From the NCBI GenBank assembly GCA_001769275.1, contig MEOQ01000020.1, positions 1 to 64,000 of the forward strand: DNA of 64,000 nucleotides, written 5' to 3'. The stretch's first letter is position 1. Each line of letters starts with the position of its first letter. The notes below the pieces were generated by a model, which saw nothing but the letters and a program-made list of their open reading frames with translations, searched no databases and had not been told where the DNA came from. The translations under genes and the position numbers were made by a program. This document shows positions 17,040 to 26,500 of the stretch, in pieces. Source of the DNA: Bacteroidetes bacterium GWF2_43_63. GTDB lineage: Bacteria; Bacteroidota; Bacteroidia; Bacteroidales; DTU049.

Positions 17040-17047
17040 TATCTTTG
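17040..17047 (+). promoter_or_regulatory. -7 promoter box TATCTTTG of the peroxidase gene
   Basis: TATCTTTG matches TAnnTTTG and ends 21 bases before the ATG at 17069. A TTG lies 25 bases further upstream, slightly beyond the normal spacing. The box supports the start at 17069 over an in-frame ATG at 16997. Confidence 0.55.
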
Positions 17048-17068
17048 TACATCAAAAAATCAAACTAC

Positions 17069-17608
17069 ATGAAAACTTCAATAATAATTCTATCGGTTTT
17101 GTTAAGCAATATAGCTTCGGCACAAACAGGAACAATTCATCAATTCAAAGTCAAAACCCTGGAAGGAGCGGATTTTGATTTGGCATCACTGAAAGGCAAA
17201 AAAGTGATGATCGTAAATGTGGCCAGCAAATGCGGACTTACTCCACAATATGAAGAATTACAAAAATTATACGATCAGTTTAAAGACAAAAACTTCGTCA
17301 TCATTGGTTTTCCGGCCAACAATTTTTTAAGTCAGGAGCCAGGAACGGCCGAAGAAATCAGGGAATTCTGCAGCCGGAATTATGGGGTATCGTTTCCGAT
17401 GATGGAGAAAATCAGCGTGAAAGGCAATGGCACACATCCGCTCTACAAGTGGCTTACGACCAAAGAACTCAACGGAGTTCTGGAGTCAGATGTGCAATGG
17501 AATTTTCAGAAATATCTGATTGACGAAAACGGAAATCTGGTTGACATGATTCCTCCAAAACAAAGTCCAATGAGCGAAGAAATCATTAAATGGATTGAAG
17601 AAAAATAA
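17069..17608 (+). CDS. Periplasmic glutathione peroxidase-like protein
   Basis: A thiol peroxidase of the glutathione peroxidase family, 179 residues, reducing hydroperoxides, probably with thioredoxin-like donors. A Sec signal peptide (MKTSIIILSVLLSNIASAQ) predicts export to the periplasm. The catalytic Cys is C55 in VASKCGLTPQY. The second motif reads FPANNF instead of the usual FPCNQF, so the active-site Gln is replaced by Asn (N85). The Trp motif is kept as WNFQKYLID (W144, N145). A -7 box at 17040 supports this start. A shared hairpin terminator separates it from typA. Confidence 0.9.
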   Translation: MKTSIIILSVLLSNIASAQTGTIHQFKVKTLEGADFDLASLKGKKVMIVNVASKCGLTPQYEELQKLYDQFKDKNFVIIGFPANNFLSQEPGTAEEIREFCSRNYGVSFPMMEKISVKGNGTHPLYKWLTTKELNGVLESDVQWNFQKYLIDENGNLVDMIPPKQSPMSEEIIKWIEEK

Positions 17609-17640
17609 TATGTAAAATCTATGAATCAGGAATAATATGC

Positions 17641-17682
17641 AAAAAAAAATGGCTGAATTTTTTGATTCAGCCATTTTTTTTT
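17641..17682. terminator. Bidirectional terminator between the peroxidase gene and typA
   Basis: AATGGCTGAAT and ATTCAGCCATT form an 11-base stem around a TTTTTTG-type loop, flanked by a run of A on the left and a run of T on the right. It can serve both converging genes. Confidence 0.88.
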
Positions 17683-17692
17683 GCAAAGCAAA

Positions 17693-19501
17693 TTATTTAT
17701 CTGCACGTTTGCGCTCTGTATGATCGAGAATAATTTTCCTCAAACGTAACGCCAACGGTGTAATTTCGAGATATTCATCTTCGGCCAGATATTCCATGGC
17801 TTCTTCGAGCGAAAATTTACGGGACGGAGCAAGAGTCACTTTGTCATCGCTACCGGACGCACGCATATTACTGAGCTTTTTGGTAACAACCACATTCACC
17901 ACCAGGTCGTCCTGACGGATTTGCTCACCGATTACCTGACCGGCATATATATTGTCAAACGGCTCGACAAAGAAGCTGCCACGGTCCTGCAAACGATTGA
18001 GTGAATATGCAATTGCCTGCCCGGTCTCCATTGCAATCAGGGCACCGTTGCGGGTCACCGGAAAGTCGCCCTTCCATGGTTCAAATCCTTTAAAACGATG
18101 GGAAATAACTGCTTCACCTTCAGTGGCGGTAAGTACAACATTTCTCAGACCGAACAATCCACGGGCAGGAATCGAAAATTCAAGCTTGGTGCGGTCTCCA
18201 CGATTTTCAATATCCACAATATCACCTTTGCGCTGCGTGACAATATCAATCACCTTTCCGCTGAAATCGGATTTCACATTCACAGTCATCCATTCAATCG
18301 GCTCGCATTTTACTCCGTCTACTTCTTTAAGAATGACCTTCGGCTGTCCGACTTGCAGCTCATATCCTTCGCGGCGCATAGTCTCGATAAGAATACTGAG
18401 GTGAAGAACACCACGTCCAAACACCAGCCATGAATCGGCTGAAGGAGTGTCTTCAACACGAAGAGCCAGGTTCTTTTCTGTTTCTTTGTACAGCCGGTCT
18501 CTCACATGACGCGAGGTTACAAACTTTCCATCCTTTCCATAAAACGGCGAGTTGTTGATGGTGAACAACATTGAAATTGTTGGTTCATCCACATGAATTG
18601 GTTTGAGCGGCTCAGGATTTTCAGCATCGGCAATGGTGTCGCCGATTTCAAATTCCTGCGGACCAAAAACAGCACAGATTTCTCCGGCCGGAACTTCAGT
18701 CTTAATGCGCTCTTTGCCCAAGCCTTCAAAAATATATAATTCCTTAATTCTCGATTTGACAATACTTCCGTCTTTTTTGCAGATGGCAATTTCGTCGGTA
18801 AACCTCAGCGTTCCGCGCAGTACGCGACCTACAGCTATTCGACCCGTATAGGTAGAATAATCGAGCGATGTGATCATCATTTGCAGATTACCTGGTGGAA
18901 TTATTGGTTCGGGAATACGCTCAATAATCAAGTCAAGAAGGTAACTTACATCTTCGGTTTGGTTTTTCCAGTCAGGCCCCATCCATCCATTCTTAGCTGA
19001 ACCGTACACAACCGGAAAGTCAAGCTGGTCGCTGTTGGCGCCCATCGAAAACATAAGGTCGAACACGGCTTCCATAGCGTGATCCGGATTACAATTGGGC
19101 TTATCAACTTTATTGATAACCACAATTGGTTTCAGATTCAATTCCAAGGCTTTCTCAAGCACAAAGCGTGTTTGCGGCATCGGGCCTTCAAAGGCATCAA
19201 CCACAAGCAAAACTCCATCGGCCATATTGAGAACCCGCTCAACTTCGCCGCCAAAATCGGAGTGACCCGGAGTGTCGATGATATTAATTTTAAAACCCTT
19301 GTACCGTACAGATACGTTCTTTGCGAGAATGGTAATTCCGCGCTCGCGTTCGAGATCATTGCTGTCGAGAATCAAATCGCCCATGTCCTGATTGTCACGG
19401 AACAATTTTACCTGATGTAGCAAACGGTCTACCAGTGTGGTTTTCCCGTGATCAACGTGCGCAATGATGGCAATATTCCTGATTTTTACTTTGTCGTGCA
19501 T
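17693..19501 (-). CDS. typA: Ribosome-associated GTPase TypA/BipA
   Basis: TypA (BipA) is an EF-G-like GTPase that binds ribosomes and helps large-subunit assembly and growth under stress. The 602-residue product has the P-loop [15 protein letters not shown], the switch region [29 protein letters not shown] and NKVD, then EF-Tu domain 2, the EF-G-like domains and the BipA-specific C-terminal domain ([20 protein letters not shown]). Length is typical. A -7 box TACCTTTG lies at 19522-19529. It ends beside a terminator shared with the peroxidase gene. Confidence 0.97.
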   Translation of the reverse strand: MHDKVKIRNIAIIAHVDHGKTTLVDRLLHQVKLFRDNQDMGDLILDSNDLERERGITILAKNVSVRYKGFKINIIDTPGHSDFGGEVERVLNMADGVLLVVDAFEGPMPQTRFVLEKALELNLKPIVVINKVDKPNCNPDHAMEAVFDLMFSMGANSDQLDFPVVYGSAKNGWMGPDWKNQTEDVSYLLDLIIERIPEPIIPPGNLQMMITSLDYSTYTGRIAVGRVLRGTLRFTDEIAICKKDGSIVKSRIKELYIFEGLGKERIKTEVPAGEICAVFGPQEFEIGDTIADAENPEPLKPIHVDEPTISMLFTINNSPFYGKDGKFVTSRHVRDRLYKETEKNLALRVEDTPSADSWLVFGRGVLHLSILIETMRREGYELQVGQPKVILKEVDGVKCEPIEWMTVNVKSDFSGKVIDIVTQRKGDIVDIENRGDRTKLEFSIPARGLFGLRNVVLTATEGEAVISHRFKGFEPWKGDFPVTRNGALIAMETGQAIAYSLNRLQDRGSFFVEPFDNIYAGQVIGEQIRQDDLVVNVVVTKKLSNMRASGSDDKVTLAPSRKFSLEEAMEYLAEDEYLEITPLALRLRKIILDHTERKRADK

Positions 19502-19699
19502 CCTGTTTTCAAATAAGGGCGCAAAGGTACGATTTTTTTCGCAGCAGAGTAGTTAAATGTTCAAAATCGGGATGGGAACTGTCTTAAACGTGTCAGGTTA
19601 CACAACTTTGCGACCTGTTAAATGAATTTTTCTCACAGGAAAATCACGAAATAAAGACACAAGACCTTCATTGCGAAATTGCTACAACAAAGAACTCAA

Positions 19700-20971
19700 T
19701 TACCTGTTCAGGTTGCGGATATCGGAACCTGAAGCTGTCTGGAAAATATCAAGGTCGAAATAGCGCGTGGCAGCCAGAATGTGATCGAAAATATCTGCAA
19801 TGACAACTTCATATTTTTCCCAGTCCTTTTCAACCGAGAATGCATAAATCTCAATTGGAATACCGTTGTCGGCCGGAGACAACTGGCGAACCATTGTAAT
19901 TTCTTCGTGATTAATGGTCGGTATACTTTTCAAGTATTCGAGCAGGTAGACGCGATAAATTCCAATATTAGTCTGCTGCTGAATATTGATCAGAGAATCC
20001 GGTACATTGGTCTGCATGCTGTTGTATTCATCGAGCTCCAGCTGTTTCGAGCCAATATAATTACTGATCAACGCAATCTTCCGGTATTTCTGCAATTCTT
20101 CTTCTGTTACAAAATGCACACTGCTGACATGAATATTCACTGCGCGCTTAATTCGTCTGCCAGGGCTTTCCTGCATCCCGCGCCAGTTTTGGAAAGAATC
20201 AGTCAACATTCCATAGGTAGGAACGTATGTGTAGGAGTTATCGAAATTGCGCACCTTCACACTGGAAAGGGTAATTTCAACCACATCGCCGTCCGCTTTA
20301 AATTTATCAACAGTGATCCAGTCGCCAAGCATAATCATTTCGTTGGAAGACAACTGAACTGAAGCTACAAATCCAAGAATGGTATCCTTGAAAACCAACA
20401 GCAGTACAGCAGAAACAGCACCAAGACCGACAAGAAGATTTCCTGGTGTTTCGCTAAGCAAAATAGAAAGCATGAGAATGGCAGCGATAAAACCTGCAAC
20501 AATTTTCACAACCTGCAAATAGCCTTTAACCGGCTTGAAACGCGACTTTTCAGTATTGAGATATTTTTCGTAAAAGCTGTCCAGCAAGGCAAAACCGCCC
20601 GTTACAATAAAAAGAATCAGAATGACCTCTGACAATTTTCTGACTGTAATAATCCATCCGGGATAATGCGGAATCGCAAAAGGGATAAGCTGATAGATAA
20701 TTATCATCGGAATAACATAGCTGATACGCCGGAGAAATTTTCTATTTACAAAAACATCGTCATAGTAGCCAGGGGTGCGCTTAACAACAGACCTGATGAT
20801 TCTGAACAAAATAAACTTTCCGATAAAATAAAACACCAATGCGAGTACGCATAGAACCAGCAATAGCACAATCGTTGTCAATGCCCCAATCGGCAGCCAG
20901 TCAATATCTATCGAGGCCATCTTCTGTGATGCCCAGACAAACAAATCGGCGAAGGCGGTGAAGTCTTTCAT
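19700..20971 (-). CDS. MscS-family mechanosensitive channel (YbdG-like)
   Basis: An inner-membrane channel protein of 423 residues that would release solutes on hypo-osmotic shock. The N-terminal half has about five membrane helices. The pore-lining MscS segment is GLGAVSAVLLLVFKDTILGF (about residues 182-201), followed by the beta domain with MLGDWITVDKFKADGDVVEI and VRNFDNSYTYVPTYGMLTD. The long C-terminal part and sequence resemble E. coli YbdG rather than MscS. It overlaps the upstream peptidase gene by one base (TAATG), so both are one transcript. Confidence 0.9.
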   Translation of the reverse strand: MKDFTAFADLFVWASQKMASIDIDWLPIGALTTIVLLLVLCVLALVFYFIGKFILFRIIRSVVKRTPGYYDDVFVNRKFLRRISYVIPMIIIYQLIPFAIPHYPGWIITVRKLSEVILILFIVTGGFALLDSFYEKYLNTEKSRFKPVKGYLQVVKIVAGFIAAILMLSILLSETPGNLLVGLGAVSAVLLLVFKDTILGFVASVQLSSNEMIMLGDWITVDKFKADGDVVEITLSSVKVRNFDNSYTYVPTYGMLTDSFQNWRGMQESPGRRIKRAVNIHVSSVHFVTEEELQKYRKIALISNYIGSKQLELDEYNSMQTNVPDSLINIQQQTNIGIYRVYLLEYLKSIPTINHEEITMVRQLSPADNGIPIEIYAFSVEKDWEKYEVVIADIFDHILAATRYFDLDIFQTASGSDIRNLNR

Positions 20972-22353
20972 TATTTATCCTCCATAAACATTGGATCCCA
21001 TGGCGGCAGCATAATGGCTTTCTGCTTCAGAACATCCAGCACTTTGGCCGGAACATATTTTTTATTTATCACCAGTCGGAACATGTATTCATCAAACCAC
21101 TCATCGGTCATAATCAGATGACCACCATCGAATCCAATGTTGCCCCATGAATTCTCTATCAGCCATTTCACCGGCTTTTCCGACGCATCGACATCAACGC
21201 CGACCAAAGTCATTCCATGCGTGCTGCCACTTTCGAAAGTCTGAATCCGCTGCTTCTTGTTCATTGAGAAATCAATCCCATACACACTTTCATAATCATA
21301 GTTCTTTATATCAAGCGTGCTCGAAGTCTTGTCATACTGCTTGCCTACATCGCATGAAAAATACATGGGCTCATTGCTCTTGATACTCTCAATAGCCATT
21401 AGCTTGATTTCCGAAGCAGGGATATTAATGTATTTCCAGTTTATACCTTCCTGAACATTGCGGTCGTACTGAATTTCATACAACTTGTAATATTCACGGG
21501 AGGGATCATCCATAAACATAATGTAATCTGTCGCATTAAAAGTGACCGTTTCTTTGTAGAATGAAAGAGGTGTGTAATCCTTGTATTCACCCGCGGTTTT
21601 GTTCTTGTCAATGAAACGGTATTTGAATGCTGTCGGGGGTTCGCCGAGATTATAAACAAGCACTTTGTAAATATTCGATAACATTTTTATTTTCATCTGC
21701 TGCAATTCAGCCATCGGTTTTTTGGCGTTGAAAGCTTCGCGCAATGCCAGTGCATTTTGACGAAGCAATGTAGTAAGCACCGACGACATGTAGCGGGTGT
21801 CAGTACTGCTTTTGGTTTCCGGCATAATTTCAGCGGGAACAAGACCATATTTGTCCACAAGATTTGCAAATCCGCCCCAGACGCCACCATCACCCATCGC
21901 ATTTTTCATAAGCCATTCAACACGCCTGTCGTCTAGCGGCTTGTCAGCGGTTTCAAGAATTCCTTCCAAAAACAGATTTGCTTTTTCAAGCTGATCATAG
22001 AAAAACAAGTAATTCTGTGAAAACTCGAAATCAGAAAGATTGTATTTCTCAATAACCTGAGGTCTGTACACATTCAGGCTGGCAAATAACCAGCAGCGGC
22101 CAGAATTTTTCTGATCCGTTATTCCGGCCGTTTTCACACGATATTTGAAATATCCATCTGGTTTCACCGAATTCGAATAATCGAGTGTCAGTGACTTAAG
22201 GTCGTTATTCATCAAAGCATTGATCATGGCCTTGTCGGGGCCAGACGCCTTATAGCTTTCCTGAATTTTTTTCAACACTTCCGGAGTGATGTTCTGTGCC
22301 GAAAGTGAAAACAATAATAACACTGCAAGCAGAAAAGTAAAACAGGTTTTCAT
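20971..22353 (-). CDS. Exported C1B cysteine aminopeptidase (bleomycin hydrolase-like)
   Basis: A papain-fold aminopeptidase of the PepC/bleomycin hydrolase family, 460 residues. Catalytic residues are visible: Q81 and C87 in TDQKNSGRCWLFA, His in GSTHGMTLVG and Asn in IENSWGNIG. Unlike the classic cytosolic enzymes, it has an N-terminal signal peptide (MKTCFTFLLAVLLLFSLSAQ), so periplasmic action on peptides is expected. A promoter on the minus strand (TTTG at 22396-22399, 19-base spacer, TACTTTCG at 22369-22376) drives it. The mscS-like gene follows with a one-base overlap. Confidence 0.92.
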   Translation of the reverse strand: MKTCFTFLLAVLLLFSLSAQNITPEVLKKIQESYKASGPDKAMINALMNNDLKSLTLDYSNSVKPDGYFKYRVKTAGITDQKNSGRCWLFASLNVYRPQVIEKYNLSDFEFSQNYLFFYDQLEKANLFLEGILETADKPLDDRRVEWLMKNAMGDGGVWGGFANLVDKYGLVPAEIMPETKSSTDTRYMSSVLTTLLRQNALALREAFNAKKPMAELQQMKIKMLSNIYKVLVYNLGEPPTAFKYRFIDKNKTAGEYKDYTPLSFYKETVTFNATDYIMFMDDPSREYYKLYEIQYDRNVQEGINWKYINIPASEIKLMAIESIKSNEPMYFSCDVGKQYDKTSSTLDIKNYDYESVYGIDFSMNKKQRIQTFESGSTHGMTLVGVDVDASEKPVKWLIENSWGNIGFDGGHLIMTDEWFDEYMFRLVINKKYVPAKVLDVLKQKAIMLPPWDPMFMEDK

Positions 22354-22368
22354 TTGAAAAGGTTTTTG

Positions 22369-22399
22369 CGAAAGTATAAATAATCTGATTTATTTCAAA
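22369..22399 (-). promoter_or_regulatory. Promoter of the peptidase-channel operon
   Basis: Reading leftward: TTTG (22399-22396), a 19-base spacer, then TACTTTCG (22376-22369), one mismatch from TAnnTTTG. It ends 15 bases before the ATG at 22353. Confidence 0.6.
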
Positions 22400-22420
22400 A
22401 AATATACGAGATAACTGACA

Positions 22421-22462
22421 GAAAATAAAAAACCAGAGTCCATGTAAAGACATAGACTCCGG
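22421..22462 (-). terminator. Terminator of the small basic protein gene
   Basis: CCAGAGTCCATGT at 22433-22445 pairs with ACATAGACTCCGG at 22450-22462, with mismatches in the stem. On the minus strand it is followed by TTTTTTATTTT, so it terminates leftward transcription from the gene at 22482-22664. Confidence 0.75.
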
Positions 22463-22481
22463 TCAGTATTGTTTAAGAAAA

Positions 22482-22664
22482 CTATACGCGCCTTCTTCTT
22501 TTTTTACGTGAAACTGGCAGTGGTTCCTCTACCACATCCTTTTCGTTCATGTAAACCCTTTTCCACATTTCATATTCGCTGTGCGAAATTTGTTTCTCTG
22601 CGTAAGCGCGCTCAAGTTTGTTCAGTTTGTCAGTTTTTTTCTTTGGACTCTCTTTCGCTTTCAT
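22482..22664 (-). CDS. Small highly basic protein, unknown
   Basis: A 60-residue product rich in Lys and Arg, starting MKAKESPKKKTDKLNKLERA and ending SRKKRRRRV. The middle (KLERAYAEKQISHSEYEMWK) should form a helix. The charge suggests nucleic-acid or ribosome binding, but no family is recognised. Support for a real gene: a -7 box TATCTTTG on the minus strand at 22731-22738 and a good terminator at 22421-22462. An in-frame ATG ten codons upstream (22694) is a possible alternative start. Confidence 0.55.
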   Translation of the reverse strand: MKAKESPKKKTDKLNKLERAYAEKQISHSEYEMWKRVYMNEKDVVEEPLPVSRKKRRRRV

Positions 22665-22694
22665 TTGAATACTTTTTTTGAGGTAATAATCCAA

Positions 22695-23067
22695 CTAAAT
22701 TGTTAATTTTCAAACCTTTTCATTGGTTTACAAAGATAATTCAAAATATTACATCTAATTTTCTTTATATGTTTTTTAAATCTTTTGTTTTATCGATGTT
22801 TTCTCAATTTAATAATAAAAACCCGATTTCTGTTCTTCAAATCACTCTTAAAACAAGCTAAGTGAAAGCATTTGTAGGCATGAATCTGTACTTATCTTTC
22901 AAATCAATATTTCTGTTGAACCCTGCCTGATGTATTTGCCCCCCTTTTCATTCGTTTACGTATAAATCAATTATTAACAATTTCAAGGCTTGCTAGCGCT
23001 GTTAACGATTTTTAAAAACAAATATGGTTTGTCAGGTTTTGTAACTTTACAACAAATTTAATTAACA
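22695..23067. other. 373-base AT-rich gap between divergent genes
   Basis: Nothing coding is seen. A leftward -7 box TATCTTTG lies at 22731-22738 for the small basic protein gene. TAACTTTA at 23042-23049 is a weak rightward candidate for the lipoprotein at 23068. No RNA gene or repeat family is recognised. Confidence 0.4.
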
Positions 23068-24117
23068 GTGAGAATCACCATTGCCATACTTATATTGCTG
23101 CAAATTAGCAGTTTGATAGGCTGCGCGAGTAAAGATTTTAAAGAAGATTCAAGACCTGATAGTAAGAAAGAAATACTTGTCTATTCATCTGACAGTGCAA
23201 GCATTTTCACTTATGATCCTGAAAACGGGGAAAGCAAACAGATTCTGGCATTGAATAAAGAAATTGTTCCGGAAACGTTCCGACTAATCAATGATTCGCT
23301 GCTGACTTTTACTACCCTGGAAAACATGCTGCTTGACTCTGTTTTGAAGGAGCGAAAATATACCGACTCAAACAATGTGGTGCAGTCATATTTATCAACC
23401 ACAAATTACTATGTTGTCACTGAAAAAGTGCACCTGATAAGCCTTTCCGACGGCCGGCATTACATTCCTCAAGTGAATGAATATTATGTCCACGAGTTTC
23501 AATCGCAGAAATTTTCAACTTATGGTTTTCCGGGAATTTTGACCTTTTGCGTCTCTGATACAATTACTGATCATGGCAGATATTACGTGAATGATGACTC
23601 TTGTGAGAGATATATACTAACAAAAGAGTTTTTTGATAATTATGAATTCATGTATTCCGAATCAAAAACAATCAATGGCGTAAAGCTGGTGACTTTCCGG
23701 GGGAATCTCATTCTTATACATGAAAATCGTATTGCAGGAATTCATCATTATGACGGAACATTCAGTCAGAAAGCAGGAATGATTGGATATTACACCCCTG
23801 ATATTTCTGGCAACGGGTTTTTGTGTGCATGGTATTACAAATCTCACATCATTTTAGACATTTTTCATTCAAAAGAATATCCAGATAATGGTATTTTTAT
23901 TTGTAACAAAAGAACCGGAAAGCAAAAACGAATTGCCGGTCTGGAATACAATTCGCCGAAACTTTCGGCAGAAGGGGATTTTATTGCTTGTGGCAGTAAA
24001 AAAGAATATTATGAATACAACTACACAGAATCTGAATTGATAACAGTTTTTGATTTATCAGACAACACTCACGTCTGCATTGGTGAAGGACATTATTATG
24101 AATGGGCAAATAAATAA
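23068..24117 (+). CDS. Hypothetical lipoprotein, GTG start
   Basis: The 349-residue product begins with a lipoprotein signal peptide; the lipobox SLIGC places the lipidated Cys at 19. The mature part has repeated short beta motifs such as ILVYSSDSASIFTYDPENGE, FRLINDSLLTF and the late FICNKRTGKQKRIAGLEYNSPKLSAEGDFIACG, which suggests a beta-propeller related to TolB/PD40 folds. No catalytic motif is seen. GTG at 23068 is chosen because it directly begins the signal peptide and no ATG is available nearby. The phosphatase gene follows 67 bases later. Function is unknown. Confidence 0.72.
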   Translation: MRITIAILILLQISSLIGCASKDFKEDSRPDSKKEILVYSSDSASIFTYDPENGESKQILALNKEIVPETFRLINDSLLTFTTLENMLLDSVLKERKYTDSNNVVQSYLSTTNYYVVTEKVHLISLSDGRHYIPQVNEYYVHEFQSQKFSTYGFPGILTFCVSDTITDHGRYYVNDDSCERYILTKEFFDNYEFMYSESKTINGVKLVTFRGNLILIHENRIAGIHHYDGTFSQKAGMIGYYTPDISGNGFLCAWYYKSHIILDIFHSKEYPDNGIFICNKRTGKQKRIAGLEYNSPKLSAEGDFIACGSKKEYYEYNYTESELITVFDLSDNTHVCIGEGHYYEWANK

Positions 24118-24184
24118 CCAAATCATAATACTGCTTAGTCTGAATTTTTCTGAAAATAAGTACATTTACTGCAAATTTCCACTT

Positions 24185-25711
24185 ATGCGTTTTCTCACAT
24201 TTATACTGATCTCCTTTCTGTTTCTGACAACTTCAGCTCAGCAACAGACCCCGAAAAACATCATCATTTTCATTGCCGATGGCGGCGGATACAACCAGAT
24301 AATGTGCACCGATTATTATCTCTATGGTGACTCAGGTAAATCCCCCATGGCTTCATTTCCTGTGCAGCTGGCCATGAGCACTTACAACGGTTCGTTGCAA
24401 TCTACCGGGGCGACCTGCTACAACAGTAAAAAATTCTGGACGGACTTCAGCTACGGCATGGCCGGCTTCACAGAATCGGCTGCTTCGGCAACGGCCATGG
24501 GAACGGGTTTCAAGACACACAACAGCATGATCGGCATGAACCTCGATGGAAATCCGATGACCAACATAATGGAAATTGGTAAAGCTAAAGGCAAGAAAAC
24601 CGGCGTTGTCACTTCAGTTCCATTTTGTCACGCTACTCCCGCAGGTTTTTCGACGCATTCAAAATCGAGACACGGGTTCTCTGAAATAACCGACCAGATG
24701 CTGTTTTCAGGGACACTTGATGTGGTTGGCGGATCCGGACATCCATGGTTCGACAACGACGGAAATGCAGTATCGGTGCCGTTTACAAAATACATCGACA
24801 CCGTTTCATGGAACAAAGTAAAGTCCGAAAACATCTGGAAATACACTGAAAGCCGCAATGAAATCCGTTTGCTGGCCTCTGAAAAAAATGCACCTGAAAA
24901 ACTTTTCATGCTGGCGCCCGTTTCAGGCAATCTGGCCGAAGCCCGGGAAGGCAAATCCATTGTTCCGTATGATATTCCGGTAAAACAAACCATACCTACA
25001 CTTGCCGAAATGTCGCTTGCAGCGCTGAACACACTCAGTTCAGATCCTGACGGTTTTATCCTGATGATTGAAGGTGGCGCCATCGACTGGGCCAATCACG
25101 ACAACGATCTTCCGCGTATGATCGAAGAATACAGCTGGTTTTACAACACCGTTGACTCAGTGCAGCAATGGCTTGGTGCAAAAGGAATTCTTGATGAGAC
25201 TTTAATTATTGTAACCAACGATCACGAATGCGGCTACCTCTGGGGCCATGGAAGCGGCGGAGCAACATTTGTACTGCCGGCGAACAATGGCAAAGGCAAG
25301 CTGCCAGAATATAAATATTACAGCACCAATCACTCAAACACGCTTGTACCATTCTTTGCCAAAGGTCCATCCTCGGAAATATTTTATTCGCTTGCCGATG
25401 AGAACGACAGTGTACGCGGCCCTTTTCTAACGAATTCGGAAATTGCAATTGCAGTGAAAATGTTGTTGGGAAATACTACACACATTTACAGGAGCAATCC
25501 TTCAAGCACTAAAGGCGTTTTTCTTACTGCAACACTTCCCTGCCCTGACGCAAAAATTCAATGGAAAGCCGATGATAAAACGATTGCCGGAGCTAATTTG
25601 GTACAATTTTTTATTGACCCGGCCGTTTTTAAAAAGCCTGTAACTATCAGCTGCGAGGTGACCTGCGGAGAAACAAAATTCACATCACAAAACTATGAGT
25701 ACAAACCTTAA
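24185..25711 (+). CDS. Exported alkaline phosphatase family protein
   Basis: A 508-residue metal-dependent phosphatase of the alkaline phosphatase superfamily. It has a signal peptide (MRFLTFILISFLFLTTSAQ). Metal and catalytic motifs are: D32 in IIIFIADGGGYNQI, the nucleophile S98 in FTESAASATAMGTG, HATPAGFSTHSKSRHG, MIEGGAIDWANHDND, IVTNDHECGYLWG and YSTNHSNTLVPFFA. The last 70 residues (from GVFLTATLPCPDAKIQWK) look like an Ig-like domain rather than a sorting signal. The start at 24185 is chosen because it begins the signal peptide; longer in-frame starts overlap the previous gene. It probably frees phosphate in the periplasm. Confidence 0.92.
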   Translation: MRFLTFILISFLFLTTSAQQQTPKNIIIFIADGGGYNQIMCTDYYLYGDSGKSPMASFPVQLAMSTYNGSLQSTGATCYNSKKFWTDFSYGMAGFTESAASATAMGTGFKTHNSMIGMNLDGNPMTNIMEIGKAKGKKTGVVTSVPFCHATPAGFSTHSKSRHGFSEITDQMLFSGTLDVVGGSGHPWFDNDGNAVSVPFTKYIDTVSWNKVKSENIWKYTESRNEIRLLASEKNAPEKLFMLAPVSGNLAEAREGKSIVPYDIPVKQTIPTLAEMSLAALNTLSSDPDGFILMIEGGAIDWANHDNDLPRMIEEYSWFYNTVDSVQQWLGAKGILDETLIIVTNDHECGYLWGHGSGGATFVLPANNGKGKLPEYKYYSTNHSNTLVPFFAKGPSSEIFYSLADENDSVRGPFLTNSEIAIAVKMLLGNTTHIYRSNPSSTKGVFLTATLPCPDAKIQWKADDKTIAGANLVQFFIDPAVFKKPVTISCEVTCGETKFTSQNYEYKP

Positions 25712-26243
25712 ATACATCTTTGCCCTTCTAATCACGCTCGCAGCGCTTAATACAACTGCACAGAACGATGAAATCGGCAGCGGACTGAAAAATCATTTAT
25801 TCACCGGAGGCTCGCTGGGGCTGGCATTTGGAAATGAAACCAATATTGAAGTTTCTCCGCTTTTTGGATACCACTTGTCGAACATAGTGAGTGTTGGCAT
25901 TGGCGGGACTTATCAGTATCAACATTCCAGATATTACAATTCGAGTCTTGATGTCTTCGGAGGTCGTGCATTCTTGCGCATACAGCCGCTGAAGCCGGTT
26001 TTCGTGCATGCGGAATATCAGGTTCTAACATATAATACCAATATTTATAACGCACCAACTTATCAGAATCAGCAGATTGTCAGCGAAGGTCTATTAGTAG
26101 GAGTGGGCTACCGCGAATATTTTTCAGAACGCTTAAGTTCGGTTATCATGCTGCTGTACGATTTGAATTACACCATTTATTCTCCTTACGCCAATCCGGT
26201 TTTCCGCTTCGGCATCGAATATGCGATACCGCTTAAAAACTGA
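25695..26243 (+). CDS. Small outer-membrane beta-barrel protein
   Basis: The 182-residue product has a signal peptide (MSTNLKYIFALLITLAALNTTAQ) and about eight amphipathic strands, for example SLGLAFGNETNIEVSPLFGYHL, VSVGIGGTYQYQ and the last strand VFRFGIEYAIPLKN, ending as outer-membrane barrels do. It resembles small OmpA/OmpW-size barrels. It overlaps the end of the phosphatase gene by 17 bases in another frame, so the two are translationally coupled. Its role is unknown. Confidence 0.78.
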   Translation: MSTNLKYIFALLITLAALNTTAQNDEIGSGLKNHLFTGGSLGLAFGNETNIEVSPLFGYHLSNIVSVGIGGTYQYQHSRYYNSSLDVFGGRAFLRIQPLKPVFVHAEYQVLTYNTNIYNAPTYQNQQIVSEGLLVGVGYREYFSERLSSVIMLLYDLNYTIYSPYANPVFRFGIEYAIPLKN

Positions 26244-26284
26244 TTTTTTCGTTGCACGTGACAATCGTGACAATACTTTCACTG

Positions 26285-26339
26285 GCGCGGATTTGTAATC
26301 CGTGACTGTGAACCCATAGCACGGATTACAAATCCGCGC
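26285..26339. repeat. REP-like element: perfect 20-base inverted repeat with nested hairpins
   Basis: GCGCGGATTTGTAATCCGTG at 26285-26304 is exactly complementary in reverse to 26320-26339, with a 15-base loop. Each arm is itself a mini-hairpin (CGGATT-TGT-AATCCG). This nested form is typical of REP/BIME elements used by REP-associated tyrosine transposases. Related single arms occur at 54639-54662 and 54676-54699. It lies between the barrel gene and the TonB plug gene. Confidence 0.85.
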
Positions 26340-26500
26340 TATGAGAGCTGTGCATTATGCCCTGCGCCCGCGCCGTTGGCTGCACTATTCCGACCGTAAA
26401 CTGACCAAAACCGACCTTTCGTCAAAAAATTGCTATTTTTACACTTCAGAAGTGTGGAAAAACCTCAGCACAGCATCTTGAATGACAAATTAACCGAGTC

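Noticed and set aside
18075-18095. GGTTCAAATCC word resembling a tRNA T-loop
   Set aside because: It lies inside the typA coding sequence and no acceptor or anticodon arms surround it. No tRNA gene was found anywhere in the window.
23068-24184. Alkaline phosphatase starting at 24050 inside the lipoprotein gene
   Set aside because: That start would add 45 residues before an obvious signal peptide; the ATG at 24185 is better.
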